The notes under the pieces were generated by a model. That model saw only the letters and a list, made by a program, of their open reading frames with translations, did not search any database and was not told the origin of the DNA. A stretch of DNA of 50,937 nt from Mastigamoeba balamuthi (Eukaryota > Evosea > Mastigamoebida > Mastigamoebidae). The DNA is taken from contig CACRSC010001917.1 of NCBI GenBank assembly GCA_902651635.1, positions 1,255,253 to 1,306,189 of the forward strand. Direction: 5' to 3'. Of this stretch, positions 1 through 11,204 are shown piece after piece (position 1 is the first letter of the stretch; each line of letters starts with the position of its first letter). The position numbers and the translations under genes were made by a program.

Positions 1-2
1 CG

Positions 3-3000
3 TGCGCCTCCAAGGGCAGCTGCAACACATTCGTTAAGCATCCGCCAACAACAAAGGGTCTCGTTCTCCACTGGACCTTCGATGGCACCACAATAGCCGA
101 TCGGTTATCTGATGCATCTGGCCACGGCATGGCCGCTGTACCTCATAACTCGAGCCGCGTTTTGTGGACAAAAGGAATCTCTGGATCAGCCATGAGACTG
201 GCTCCTGTTTACACTGTGGACCCGTTCACTCGACAGACAGTCCAAGGCGACGAATGCCCTTTCGTGACATCACCGCTCCTGGGCGCAGTCAGAATCAACG
301 GTTCATTATCGACGCACACACTGGCAATGTGGGTGCTGCCGTCTTTCCCGTTCACAGACGCAACTGCAGCATGGATCAGTCTTCTTGGCCCTTTTAGGGA
401 TGGAGCCCCAATAGGCCTCCTTGTAGAGTTGACGTATTCATCCCTGATACTGGAGAGAAGAAATGATCCGCTCTCTCTTTCGTATTCAGCACCAAGTTAT
501 AACTGGTTCCATGTTGCCTCTACATACGATGGCGCAAATCTCGCGTTCTACATCAACGGAAAACGAAAGACAAACGGGGCAACGAGCGTCAGCTTGGGGT
601 CAGGTACAGTGCTCACTCTGGGTCGTGATTTCTCCTCCAAAAATCTGTGCTGTCATGGGGCATACGACGACGTACGTCTGTACAACAGAGCTCTAACTGC
701 GTCTGAAATTGCCGACATATGGCGCAATCTCTGTCCACTAGCAGGCAAGCCATATCAATCGTCTGACTATTAATTGCATCACAGGATTATACATGGCCAC
801 AGGATCGAGTTCAACGTACTGTGGAACATACTCTTGTTCAGCTGGCACAGTGGACCACGATGCTGACTCGTCCACAAAGTGTACCAGCTGCAAAGCTGGA
901 CAGTACTCTCCGAAAGGGTTCGGTGAGAAATGTAGCAACTGCCCAAGGGGTTCGACTGATGAGGACTCGGATCCGTCCACCCCATGCACTGTCTGTGGTC
1001 CTGGATGCTATATTTCTACATCAATTCCGCAGAGCACTCTGTTCGTGGGCCCATGCAGCCAGTTTGAATGTCCAGCTGGCTCAGTAGACGACGATATGAA
1101 TTGGGCGACTCCCTGCGTCCACTGCACTGCTGGCCACTATGCTCCTGCCGGGTCTTTTGGAAACTGTTCGCTGTATGAATGCGATGATGAGTTCTATGAC
1201 CACGACATGAACGCCTCAACTCCATGTGTGGCCTATTGCCTCAGAGAACATAATTCGGTTTCATGTGACTTGTCTGACCATTCGTGCGAATGGTGCGGTT
1301 CGTATTGCACATCTCGAGGACGATGCGGAGGTTTGCTAGCCAATCTGGCCACACGTGATGGGTTGATTCTTAACTGGGGATTCGAAGGCGATAACACAAC
1401 GCAAAGACTGGCAGACTCGTCTGGTAAAGGAAATAGCGCCATTGCCGTTGATCCAAACTTCATAACAGTGAGTACGGGGAAAATCGGGAGCAAATCTGCC
1501 CAACTTACCCCCGAGTGGCCTCTTGATAGTAATGGCCTTATAACGCAAGGCTCACACTGCCCCGTTCTGATATCACCTGACCTCTCCGCTGTTGGCATGT
1601 CGCTCAACAGACCATTCTCCATCTCAATGTGGATAAAACCCTTTCTTCCTGTCAACAACATGGGAATTGCGCTTCTTGGACCGGCATATTCTCAGAATAT
1701 ACTGGAAATTCTGGCATATCCGACTGAATTATATACGAACTCTGCAAATGGCCAGTCTATTAGACTCAGCATAACCAACAATACGTGGAGTCACCTAGCC
1801 TGGACATACGACGGACAGATAATATCCATATACATCAATGGTGCAGAGCAACAACGCAGTGCCATGGTTCTAAATATCTACGAACACACAACCTTTACCT
1901 TTGGTAGTGTCAGTATTGACAATTACGTGTGTTATGGTGGGTTGGTTGACGATATCCGAGTTTATAATCGACTGCTCTCAAGCCAAGAGGTGTATGGCAT
2001 ATACCAAGTTTTTTGCGGGCCTGGCCACTTCATTCCATTTGGAGGACTTGAGACGGTCTGTGAGGCAATGAAATGCCCCGCGGGAACAGTTGACACTGAT
2101 GCCGACAGCACTACTGAATGTGAAAAGTGCCATACTGGCTACTACACGCCATCTGGAAGTATCGGAGTATGCCATGTTTGCCCACTTGGATGGACAGACA
2201 ATGACTCGGACCCATCAACTCCCTGCCTTCTGTGTGGACCAGGACACCACTTTGTGAACACAACGATGGAAGGAAGCTGCTCGCACTTTGCATGCCCAGC
2301 TGGAACACAAGACAATGACTCAGACGTGGCCACACCTTGTGCAGTGTGTGGCCCGGGCCACTACTCAGCAGCATCCTCATATGGCCCATGTTCATCAACT
2401 CAATGCCCAGCCGGCATGCTGGATGACGACTCAGATCCGGCAACTTCATGTGCTACTTGCTCTGTTTCACACTATTGTCCAGATGGTAGTTATGGAGCAA
2501 TTGAAACATACAAATGTCCAGACGGGACAACCGATGACGATTCGAATTCTGCTACACCATGTGTCACCTGCGGGCCGGGTCACTTCATTTTGCCTCCAGC
2601 AAACGGTTCGTGTGATTTCTTCAGATGTAGAGCTGGAGAAACAGATGAAGACTCGAATGCCACAACTGCGTGCGTACCATGCGACTCTGGGACAGGTGTT
2701 CCAAGCACCGGGTCTCGAGGTCCGTGTGCTGGATTCACTTGCGCTGCTGGTACAACTGATGATGATAGCAAGTCATCGACAGCCTGCATTAAGTGCCCCT
2801 CAGGGTATTTCACTCCACCGAGGTCCTCCGGTTCATGTTCTTCCTTCACGTGTTCGATTGGTTGGACAGATGACGACTGGGATTCTGCGACACCATGCAT
2901 TGAGTGCGGTCCTGGAGGGTTTGTGCCATCAGGGTCAGCCGGATCATGCCACAACTATTCGTGTAACATAGGGTATGTCGATCATGACTTAAACTCTTCA

Positions 3001-6000
3001 ACAAACTGTGTTCTGGAATGCAACATGATAGTATTGTCAGAAGCCTGCCAGGGATCGCCTCTTCGATGCGATTGGTGTGGAAAATACTGCACTGTCCAGT
3101 CGAAGTGCATCTGCGCCCAGGTGCTGGATCAGGAAACGTGCTTAAAGTCAGAGAATTGCACGTGGTGCCTCGCTCAGTCAGGGTGCTATGCCTCAGCCTG
3201 TCCTGCATTCGATGCTGAAAAGTCGAACACTGCTGTCATCCGAGGAGCGGCAGGCGGTGGTAGTGCAGCAGCAGCGCTTTTAATTGCCGTGTCATGCACT
3301 CTGATCGCCCTGTGGATACGCAAAAGGCAGAAACTGATGTACCACGACCAGGTTAATGCAGACGAAATACTACTCGGTGAGGTTATTGGACAGGGTAGCT
3401 TTGGAGTCGTGTACAAAGCTATATGGCGGACTAGCGAAGTTGCAGCAAAGGTGTTCAGTGTGGATTCGCTCAAACCAGAGTCAATCTCGCAGTTCGAGAA
3501 GGAGGTAGACGTAATGCGAGCCTTGAGGCACCCAAACATCCTTCTTTTCATGTGCCACTCAAAGAATGAGGCCAACTTCATCATTGTCACTGGTACAATC
3601 ACATCAAAACAGGGCAGCTGACACAGCATGCTAGAGTACATGCCGACAGGGAATCTCATGGAGCTGCTTCTGAACGATAATGCAAACATAACTTTGAGGC
3701 TAAAGCTGTCAATTCTATCAGATATAGCTCGTGGAATGGCTTACCTTCACCAGAGCAATCCAACGATTCTGCATCGCGACCTCAAGAGCAGCAATATCCT
3801 TGTACTACGAATGAAGACTCAGTCAACAGATACTCACCTGCTTACTCCAGCTGGATTCAAATTTGCAGGCCAAGGTCAGCGATTTTGGCTTGACACTGTT
3901 CTCATTCAGGGGCTCTGACTCACGCAAAGGCAATACTGCGGTTATCGGGACCATCTTCTGGACTTCTCCAGAAGTCTTGGGGGGCGCCGAATGCTCCACA
4001 AAGAGTGATGTCTACTGTCTGAAATATCTCTGCAAATTTCCTACTCTAACTCAATGCCAGCATTTGCGATCATTACGTGGGAGATAATGACAAGGGACTT
4101 CCCATACGAGGAGCTGAACCCGCATACTGTTGCTCTCAATGTTATGCACAATGGCTTGTGCCCCACGCTTGCCCATAAGAATATTCATCCACCAATTGCG
4201 GATCTCATTGCTCAGTGCTGGGCGGATTCTCCTGGGTAAGTGCTATAATGGAGTAAGTAGCAGTGCAAATAACCTCCTGCTCAGAGCGCGACCTGAGTTC
4301 AGTGACATAAATGCTCAGCTTGCTTCTCTATCCACTTTACTGTCAGACGAAATTGTATACAAATGGACTGTTTGCTTCTGCTGACCCCAAAACCAGAAAG
4401 CGGAGATGGACAATCAAGTGATGGCACCACAGGGAGATATCGCACTGGTTTTTTCAGAAATCCAGGGATCCGATTCCCTTTGGGAATGGAATCCCTCTGT
4501 AATGAAAATAACCCTTAAGTTACACAACGATATTATTCGAGCTTGCCTCCGGATTCACAAGGGCTATGAGGTTAAGACAGATGGTACGCCCTTTATCTGT
4601 TAACTTCGGTTCTCAGGGGGCTCTTAATCAGGCGATACTTTCATGCTGGCGTTCCAGTCTCCCCTTGATGCCCTGATGTTCTGCCAGGAGGCTCAGCATC
4701 GGCTGCTGGTCGCAAACTGGGATCCGTTGCTTCTTACGCAGGAGTGCTGCTCCGAGGTGTTCACAGACAACGTTCTGTCGTTCCGTGGGGTCCGTGTACG
4801 AATGGGAGTTCATTTCGGAAAAACCGATAGAGAATCTAAAGGAGGAACCATGGACTACTGCGGTCTGTCATTGATCACTGCAGCTAGTGTCGCAAGTTTA
4901 GCTCAAGGAGGGCAGATCATAGTGAGCAGAGAAGCAGAAAAGGAGATCGAGAGGGTGCTCAGTCCCGAGGAGGCAGAACAAATGAGCAACGTTCTGATAC
5001 TCCGTGCTGTTGGATCATTTCTGCTAAAGGGAAATAGCGAGGCGCAGATAGTTAGCGAAGCAGTTCTTAAACATATCAACAGGAACTTCTGCCTTCCCAT
5101 TCATCCAGAGAGTAGTACAGGGGCATCGGCCAGTAATACCACCGAGAAAGATCTAAGTATCATTCTTGCCAAGGTGATCGACAAAGAGAAACAGCGGCCT
5201 TCATGGGCAATCGATCCCTCAATGGTTACCATTACTCAATCTCAGATCGGAAGAGGAAACTTCGGATGCGTGTACAAGGGGTACTTTTTGTTTAGCATAC
5301 CAAGAATTACACTCTCGTCATACAGGGAATACAAGGAAGAAACCGTTGCTGTTAAAAAGTTCTACCAGCAGAGGATCACTCGAGCATCCATTGCAGAGCT
5401 TCAAAGACAGATAAGGGAGATCTCAATGCTATCCAATCTTCGACACCCATCGATAGTGCTCTTCGTAAGATGTTTGAATTCGTTACAAATCATTGAACCA
5501 TTTTGAAATAGATGGGTGCCTCGATTGACCCGAACAATATGTTTATGTTAGCTGAATTAAACAACTATTCAATAACAGTTGCTTAGTGTCACTGAGTGGA
5601 TGGATGGAGGAAGTTTAAAACAGGCTATTTCTGAAATCACGATTGAACAACCTCGGGCTGCTAACATTCTGACTTCCGTGTGCCGGGGAATGATGTAAGG
5701 TGAGCAATTTCTTCAGTAACTCAGGAACGAACAGTTATATACACGCATCTGGTATTATTCATCGTGACCTCAAGGCAGCTAACATTCTGATAAACAAGAA
5801 ATGGGATGTTAAGATTACGGGTTTGTCCATCCTCACCAAATCAACTGAGTGTCTAATTTCATTTAGATTTCGGGCTGTCGGCCATCAAGAAGGCAAACAT
5901 GACAATGACAGTATGTGGTACTGTTGCATGGATGGCACCAGAAATCCTCGAAAAGGGTCATTTCTCGGAGAAGAGTGATGTGTATGCAGCCGGAATGGTA

Positions 6001-6222
6001 ATGTACGAGATTATGACTCGTTGCAGCCCATTCAGTGGCGTTCCTGTGATGTCCCTTGTTCAACGCATCATCTCTGGCCAGACTCCACCAGTTGAGCATC
6101 ATAAGAGTTATACAGAAAAATACGAGTCCTTAATGCAAAGCACATGGAGAACTGTTCCTGAGGAAAGACCAGATTTCTCTCAGTTGAGTTCATCCCTTGC
6201 AGAACTGGTCATACTTGAGTGA
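3..6222 (+). CDS. R1: LamG/Cys-rich receptor with kinase-cyclase-kinase tail (5' end missing)
   Basis: Transmembrane receptor, third member of the local family; its N-terminus lies left of the window. Exons: 3-744, 785-3592, 3635-3801, 3851-4016, 4061-4235, 4285-4354, 4397-4583, 4632-5280, 5326-5464, 5512-5546, 5587-5694, 5735-5820, 5867-6222; they join in frame to 1,895 codons. Visible order (residues from the window edge): LamG domain 20-245 ending in DDVRLYNRAL, Cys-rich repeats, second LamG 438-650, Cys-rich repeats to about 1050, membrane helix near 1066-1092 followed by IRKRQK, kinase 1 (GQGSFG, VAAK, HRDLKSSN, DFG), cyclase-like domain 1380-1560, kinase 2 (GRGNFG, VAVKK, HRDLKAAN, DFG). 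Both kinases look active (TKL-like). The cyclase looks dead: the first metal Asp is Glu (VFSEIQGSD), and where R3 has TVNKAAR this gene has SLITAAS. Intron 745-784 is GC-AG. Ligand unknown. Confidence 0.9.
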
Positions 6223-6359
6223 TACTGGTCAATTCTAGAAATGCAGCAAATACTAACTTGCTTTTAATTCCAGTTTTCTTTATAAGGCTCATATCTATGA
6301 CGACTGAAATCCCCTTCTGTTTAACAGTAATGTGATATACTTCCAGTATTAAACATTTG

Positions 6360-6720
6360 GTCATTACTGCATTTTAAGCGCTTAAGCACTAAAATAGTGC
6401 ATGTAGCACTGATTTTTCAGCGCTAGAATTAGCACTAATTTTCCAATGTGCATGAGTCGCATGAGTCGTATGATGCACATGATGTGCATGATGCACATCA
6501 ATTGAAAAACACAAATAAATTGATTTTAATTAATGAGCTATTTGCGCAACAGATGCTACATGTGCATAGCATGCATGTAGTGCTTCAATTGATATTCAAT
6601 CGATTAAATCGATTGAATTGCTACAATCGCTAAATGCAATTGAATTTCAGCCACCACTGGCCACTACAAAAGTGTTAGAAATTGATTATTTGCACATGAT
6701 GCACATGGTGTGCATGGTGT
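6360..6720. repeat. AT-rich palindromic low-complexity stretch
   Basis: No gene is visible. The stretch is packed with short palindromes and near-palindromes: AAGCGCTT, GTGCATGATGCAC variants repeated several times around 6450-6500 and again at 6690-6725, CAATTGATATTCAATCGATT and TTAAATCGATTGAATTG around 6585-6620. It sits immediately 3' of R1, at the change from GC-rich host genes to the AT-richer mobile-element region. It could be the edge of a non-autonomous element or a hairpin-forming 3' flank. No terminal repeat pair or target-site duplication was identified. Confidence 0.45.
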
Positions 6721-6839
6721 GCAAAAGGTACACAATTTGGTGGGAGAAAAACCCCCCTTTAGTTACATTCATTTAACACTTGACTACAGTAAGGGAAGAA
6801 GGGAACGGGGGGTGGGAGGGAAACACACACCTTTCGACC

Positions 6840-7080
6840 CAGGCTCTTGCACCGTGCCTGGGCCTCCTTCTCTGAGGAGGTGCTCAAGGTGAGCTCCTTC
6901 TCAGAGGAAGATCTTTCCACACTGCTGCTGGCTGGGCTGCTGCTTGGGCTGCAGCTGTGGTGGTGATGGTGGCTGCTGTGCCACCTCGCTGCCCACTCCT
7001 GCTTGTCCTTCTTGTGCGCCCACCTTCTGTATGCTGCTGGTGGCATTGGAGCCCCAGCTCCTTCACAAGCCACTCCTGTG
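6840..7080 (-). repeat. Fragment related to the start of repeat units A and B
   Basis: On the minus strand this segment reads WLVKELGLQCHQQ, resembling MWRLVKELGG of unit A (about 7,380-7,420) and MQNIMKKLDGV of unit B (about 11,230-11,260). On the plus strand, CCCAGCTCCTTCACAAG matches CCCAACTCCTTCACCAG of unit A. This suggests a third, truncated copy of the same repeat family. The stretch 7,080-7,370 that follows is purine-rich with runs of GGG and AAAA, and no gene was recognised in it. Confidence 0.3.
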
Positions 7081-8348
7081 ACGTTTTCCGTTAATTTTCA
7101 CAAGAAAAACAGGGGGGGCAGGAGAGGGGGAAAACGCACTATCATTTGACTTAACCCTGTATGGATGGCAGTGTGAATGGTGTTCAAGATGGTGGCAACC
7201 ATCCCGCCACCAACATCCATTGGTGGTGCTACTGGTGCACCCCCTGATTCGAGGGGCACCCAAACCTGTGAAAAACGGAGGGGGCAGGGAAAAACTGTGA
7301 AAAACTGGGAAAAACCGGATAAAATGAGGAAGAGCAGGAAGAAGGGCAGGGAGGGCAAGAGGAGGGCAGGACGCACCCCACCCAACTCCTTCACCAGGCG
7401 CCACATCTCTGCCTCTGACAGTTCAGGGATGGGCAAGTCCTTTTNGACAGTGCCTATGCACACAGCTGCCAGTCCATTGGCTTCCACATGAATTTGGAGC
7501 TCCAGCAGGAGACAGTGGTACTGTGCACACAGATGAAAGTGTGTGGGAGGGGCAGAAGGGAGGACAGCAATCATGCACTGCAGAGGATAGATGAAGGGAG
7601 ATGCAGAGGAGAGTAATGAGTGTTGGTATGTGCTAAATTCAGGCTAATTACATCATCACTTCAATCGTTTTCTGTGAATCAAACAAGAAAAACTATAATG
7701 TTACATTGTGCCAATATATTGGATATGTTCAATCCAAAACCCCCAGATGTCAATGAGATCTTCAGAGCCATTAAGCAGAGATACAAGACTATTGTTACAA
7801 ATAATAACACTAAAGTACACATGTTTGCCAAGTACAGCCACTACTGTATGAACCAAAAACAGAATGCAGTTCTGGAACCCGTTTTTCAGAACCACTCTCA
7901 ATGCACTCCCAGATTCCACAATACAACCACTCTTCCACACACATATTAACTACCATAATTCCACCAGCTCTGTAAGTCCTTACTGATAACTGATTATGAA
8001 ATTATAATCTGAAGATACTTCAGGAAAGAATACACTTAATCACTGAAAAGAAACTGATCTGCATGATAGTATAGCCAGACTGTCAAATATGTAAGATTGT
8101 TCTTCAAAAGCAGTATCAGTTTGTCAATTTTTCTGAATATTCCTGTGAGAGGAAAAGGGGTATTTGAGGCATTTTGGCTATTGACTGAAAAGACACTATT
8201 TTGTAGCAAAAATGACCCAAAACAAATACAGAAAAATGAGAAAACGTTCCAGAAATGAAGTGTGCAGAAGTGCAGATTTTTGACTCATGCAACAATATCT
8301 GAAGAAAGAAGAATATAAATGAGAGAAAAAACCAGGAAAAAAGGCATC

Positions 8349-8816
8349 TTATTGTTGTGTGTGAGTGACCCGCCAACAGTAATGATGAAACCACTGGTTG
8401 CACTGAGTGCAAAGAAAGGTAGTCCTGGAACCTCTCTTTTCAGTAGACAATTTACAGGCAGCACACTTGCCACTTGTGATGGGATTTGACCTACAGAATG
8501 AGAAAAAGGAAAAATGAAAGGGTAAACTCACAATTGAGAAACAAGAGTATGATTGGCAGGTAGAAAGGTAGTCTTAAGAGCAGCAGAGAAAGGCCGAAAC
8601 CAGGGGTGCAAGTTTGACACCCATTTAGTGGCTTCTCTCTGATCCATAGAAAGATCACAGAAGTTGAGGTCCAGGGCAACAGCAGAGAGGAAGTCAGTGT
8701 AAGAGATGTCCAAGTCATTGATGTTGGCCTTGTAGAGAATCCAAGCATCGTTAACAGCATACTGAAGAACAGTTCAGAAGACATGAACTGGCCAGGTGGC
8801 AGACTTGTATATCACA
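8349..8816 (-). pseudogene. piggyBac-like transposase, C-terminal part (unit A)
   Basis: The minus strand encodes the C-terminal end of a DDE_Tnp_1_7 (piggyBac-like) transposase. The segment before the intron contains AVNDAWILYK, the typical end of the RNase-H-like domain (family pattern VNNAW..Y). An intron at about 8491-8531 (GTGAGT...TGTAG) joins in frame to a last exon with a zinc-finger tail: CAACK, CTQCNQWFHHYC (CxxC...CxxC...HxxC), ending THTQQ. An in-frame TGA lies just before the VNDAW segment and is present at the same place in unit B. No convincing catalytic N-terminal part follows upstream, so this copy is a remnant. Whether TGA marks decay or an unseen intron is unclear. Confidence 0.65.
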
Positions 8817-9138
8817 AAACTGCATCTAACCATATCACACACTTACAATCACATCATCTATGATACACTGAAAAGTCACATTTTACACAGATGCATGTAT
8901 ACACACACACAAAAATTGTGCTTTTTGGGATGGGGGGGGGGGGGGAATGTAGCTAAGTTACAGTGCTAGTCATGAAGGAAAATCGTACCTTCTGTCTGTG
9001 CTGCCTGGATCACCATCAGCTCTGCCCTCACCAGCTTCGCTACCTCTGCTGCTCCCTGTTCTGCAAGTGAGTGGGGAATAATAAGGGCTTTGCTTTACCT
9101 TGATGCACTTGTGTGCCATCACCATCTTGATGATGTCC

Positions 9139-9480
9139 TTATGGTTCATCCTGACACACACCTACTTCCACCTTGCTGTGTTCATCAGTCACGATATGAA
9201 GTGCCCCAGCAGAGTGATGTCCGGGTTCTTCTGCAGGAACTCCGGGTCTGCCAATGGGATGGCCAACCCTACGTACTCTGTGTTCGCACTCATCTTTGTT
9301 CTGTCTGTTTTGACCATTATCTTCCTCGGTTTTGTGCACTCAAAATATCTACAACCAACTCTTCTTCTTGTTTCCAATTATTATCTCTGCTTCTGTGCTC
9401 CTTCAGATCATAGAAGTTAAGGTCCAGGGCAACAGCAAAGAGGAAGGAAGGGTCCGGAAAGTGGGTCTATTTCAATAGGT
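9139..9480 (-). pseudogene. Further transposase-like fragments (unit A)
   Basis: On the minus strand, 9405-9450 encodes FAVALDLNFYDL, closely matching SAVALDLNFCDL inside the transposase tail at about 8,650-8,690, so a piece of the same coding region occurs twice within unit A. Next to it, 9189-9377 has an open stretch reading TEYVGLAIPLADPEFLQKN that I cannot assign to a family. Unit B repeats the arrangement at about 13,240-13,560. These look like scrambled or nested element pieces rather than a working gene. Confidence 0.35.
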
Positions 9481-9581
9481 AAAAAAGAATCACATAATAC
9501 CTTAGATTTTTTGCAGATGCACGAATACAAGTATGCATGAAAAAGTAACCTTTTCTAATGCTGTCCTTTTTTCATTCACAG

Positions 9582-10872
9582 GAGATCATCCAATGAATGA
9601 TCACTTCCACATCATCAATAAGAAGAAGGATGTCATGTCCTTCCAAGCCCCTGTCCCTTCTCCCACTCCCAAGAAGAAGAAGAAGGCCAGCACTGGCCAT
9701 GCCAAGAAGCTGCCTCCCAGCATGTACCTCAGCCAGATCAATGCCCAGTACAAGTTCGGTGAGGTCACTGACATCCCCTTTGGTGACATCTTCAGCCACG
9801 TCATCGAGCGCGTCATCAGCGTCCAGGCCATGGCTCAGCAGTACATGGCTGATAAGATGCACAGCTGCTCCACCATGATTGAGCAGGAGGTCCCTGTCAT
9901 CTGCTATGGATCCAGCTCCAAAGCCTTGTACCTTCAGCTCGACCACAACCACTGCATCATCTCCATCCTCTTCATCCATGTCATGAAGCACTACAACTTC
10001 CAGCTTCCTGCTATCAGTGATGTGATGGCTGCCTTCTTGTTCTTCTGGAGGATGCTCTCTGCCTCATCTCCATTCATGTCACTGTCTACTGCTCCAGTAT
10101 TGCCCTTCCTTTCTTTCCTCACTTTTCTCATTCATTTCATGCAGCAATGCCAGTTCCCCTCATTATGTACTTTGATAAGGCCATCAATGAGATTACCACA
10201 GCTACTCGCCATGAGACATGGATCAACCAGCTCATCCACATCGCCCATCTCAGGTGTCTATTCCCTTCCTTTTTCCTCTGTTATTAGCTCTGTTATTCAC
10301 TTCAATTTAGGACCCATGACGTCACTGGCAATCAGCGTGAGTCCCCCTTGACCCACTCTGAGCTGAATCATTGCCCTTCACGAGTGCTCCTTCCTCAGCC
10401 ACACCTGTGTCAAGGAGAACTTCTTCACCAAGTTCATGAATGCCATGCTGGGAGCAGCACTTCACCAAGCCCCTCACCTGAAAGGAACTCACTTATAAGT
10501 CCTTCAAGAGTATGTTTTTCCTCCTGTTTTTGTCCTACTTATTCCCCCTCAGAGTTCCTCAATAATTGGTCCAAGAGGCTCTCCAAGTCCTCCATCCACA
10601 TCTCCACTCCAACAAGGACTTATCACCACTGTTCTGGCTTCCTTCCTCTCAGCACCTCCAGCAACCTCCTCATGGGCTTCTCTGTCACCATCTCATTGCC
10701 ATCCATCAGAGCAGCAGAGTCTTCAGACCATTCCAAACAGCGTCTCAATGCCTTCAGTTCTGTCCCTCCTGCTGACTCCCTCGCCTTCAACAGCATGTGG
10801 CTGTCTTCGTCTCCCTCTCCATGTCCATCCAGGCCATCTCTGCTTTCGAGGTCGCCATCATCACCAACTGAT
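9582..10872 (+). pseudogene. Unidentified element-borne gene, copy A (broken)
   Basis: A plus-strand spliced coding region not recognised as any family. After an acceptor at about 9581 (TTTTTTCATTCACAG) the first long exon runs in frame to about 10,030 and contains a lysine run followed by STGHAKKLPPSMY, then PFGDIFSHVIERVISVQAMA and VICYGSSSKALYLQLDHNHC. Later exon pieces contain FDKAINEITTATRHETWINQ (about 10,160-10,250), THDVTGNQRESPLTHSEL after an acceptor at about 10,309, ECSFLSHTCVKENFFTKFMN (about 10,385-10,445) and QHVAVFVSLSMSIQAISAF near 10,790-10,850. A GT...CAG intron follows AAGTCCTTCAAGA. Relative to copy B it lacks an internal 215 bp and does not stay open, so it is a pseudogene. 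Codons favour C in third position, unlike random DNA. Confidence 0.5.
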
Positions 10873-10884
10873 GGGCAGGAATTC

Positions 10885-11195
10885 CCCCGAAAAAGGTGTT
10901 ATATGCTGGCGGTTTTTGTCTATTGGAAAAAACGTGCCGTGCGTTGTGAGGTAAGCTCGGAATTGGCTGTCTCTCACAACACGAGCAGAAGGCCCATAAG
11001 CGAGTGTGTGTACAAAATCGCGCACGATTCTGCATGGGCAGGACTGAGAACTGGGGCCTGGAACAAGGGGATGATAAGTCAGTGGTTATGTTGGCGGTTA
11101 TTGTCGCCAGCACATACTGTGCCACCAGCAAAGAGCATGTGCCGCCAGCATATAGTATATGCTGCTGGCATATAGCATATGCTGCTGGCATNTTA
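10885..11195. repeat. Cluster of GCTGGCGG inverted repeats between units A and B
   Basis: The junction between the tandem units holds repeated arms built on GCTGGCGG and CCGCCAGC. TATATGCTGGCGGTTTTT at about 10,899 is the inverse of GCCGCCAGCATATA at about 11,140. TTGGCGGTTATTGTCGCCAG at about 11,091 is itself a hairpin. CATATAGTATATGCTGCTGG and CATATAGCATATGCTGCTGG follow in tandem at 11,147-11,190. One base (11192) is unresolved, as expected where polymerases or assemblers struggle. It could be a small non-autonomous element or a hairpin generated at a repeat junction. No gene is visible in it. Confidence 0.55.
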
Positions 11196-11204
11196 AAGAG
11201 AAAA

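Larger units (their letters stand above)
7370..10878. repeat. Tandem repeat unit A (mobile-element derived)
   Basis: Direct-repeat partner of unit B at about 11,205-15,015. Colinear blocks are easily matched, for example around 7,620-8,130 against 11,750-12,260, 8,400-8,900 against 12,530-12,990, and 9,000-9,480 against 13,090-13,580. By eye the blocks are roughly 90-97 percent identical. The unit carries piggyBac-like transposase remains on the minus strand and an unidentified spliced gene on the plus strand. Base composition is clearly lower in GC than the flanking receptor genes. Compared with B, unit A lacks about 215 bp (B 14,360-14,573) and has about 200 bp that B lacks (A 10,032-10,230). 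One base (7445) is unresolved. No terminal inverted repeats or TTAA target sites were found at the limits. Confidence 0.75.

Noticed and set aside
1-6222. R1 as a pseudogene because many separate short frames are seen
   Set aside because: Thirteen exons with standard splice signals join in frame with the same lengths as R2 and R3; only the cyclase active site is degenerate.
6450-6500. GCACAT/TGATGCACATGATG repeats as a possible CRISPR array
   Set aside because: Repeats are only 6-13 nt, overlap each other and have no regular spacers; the locus is eukaryotic.
9572-9991. Minus-strand frame with Asp/Val/Leu-rich sequence opposite the unidentified element gene
   Set aside because: The plus-strand frame has the acceptor site, codon bias and conserved continuation in both units; the minus frame is its mirror.
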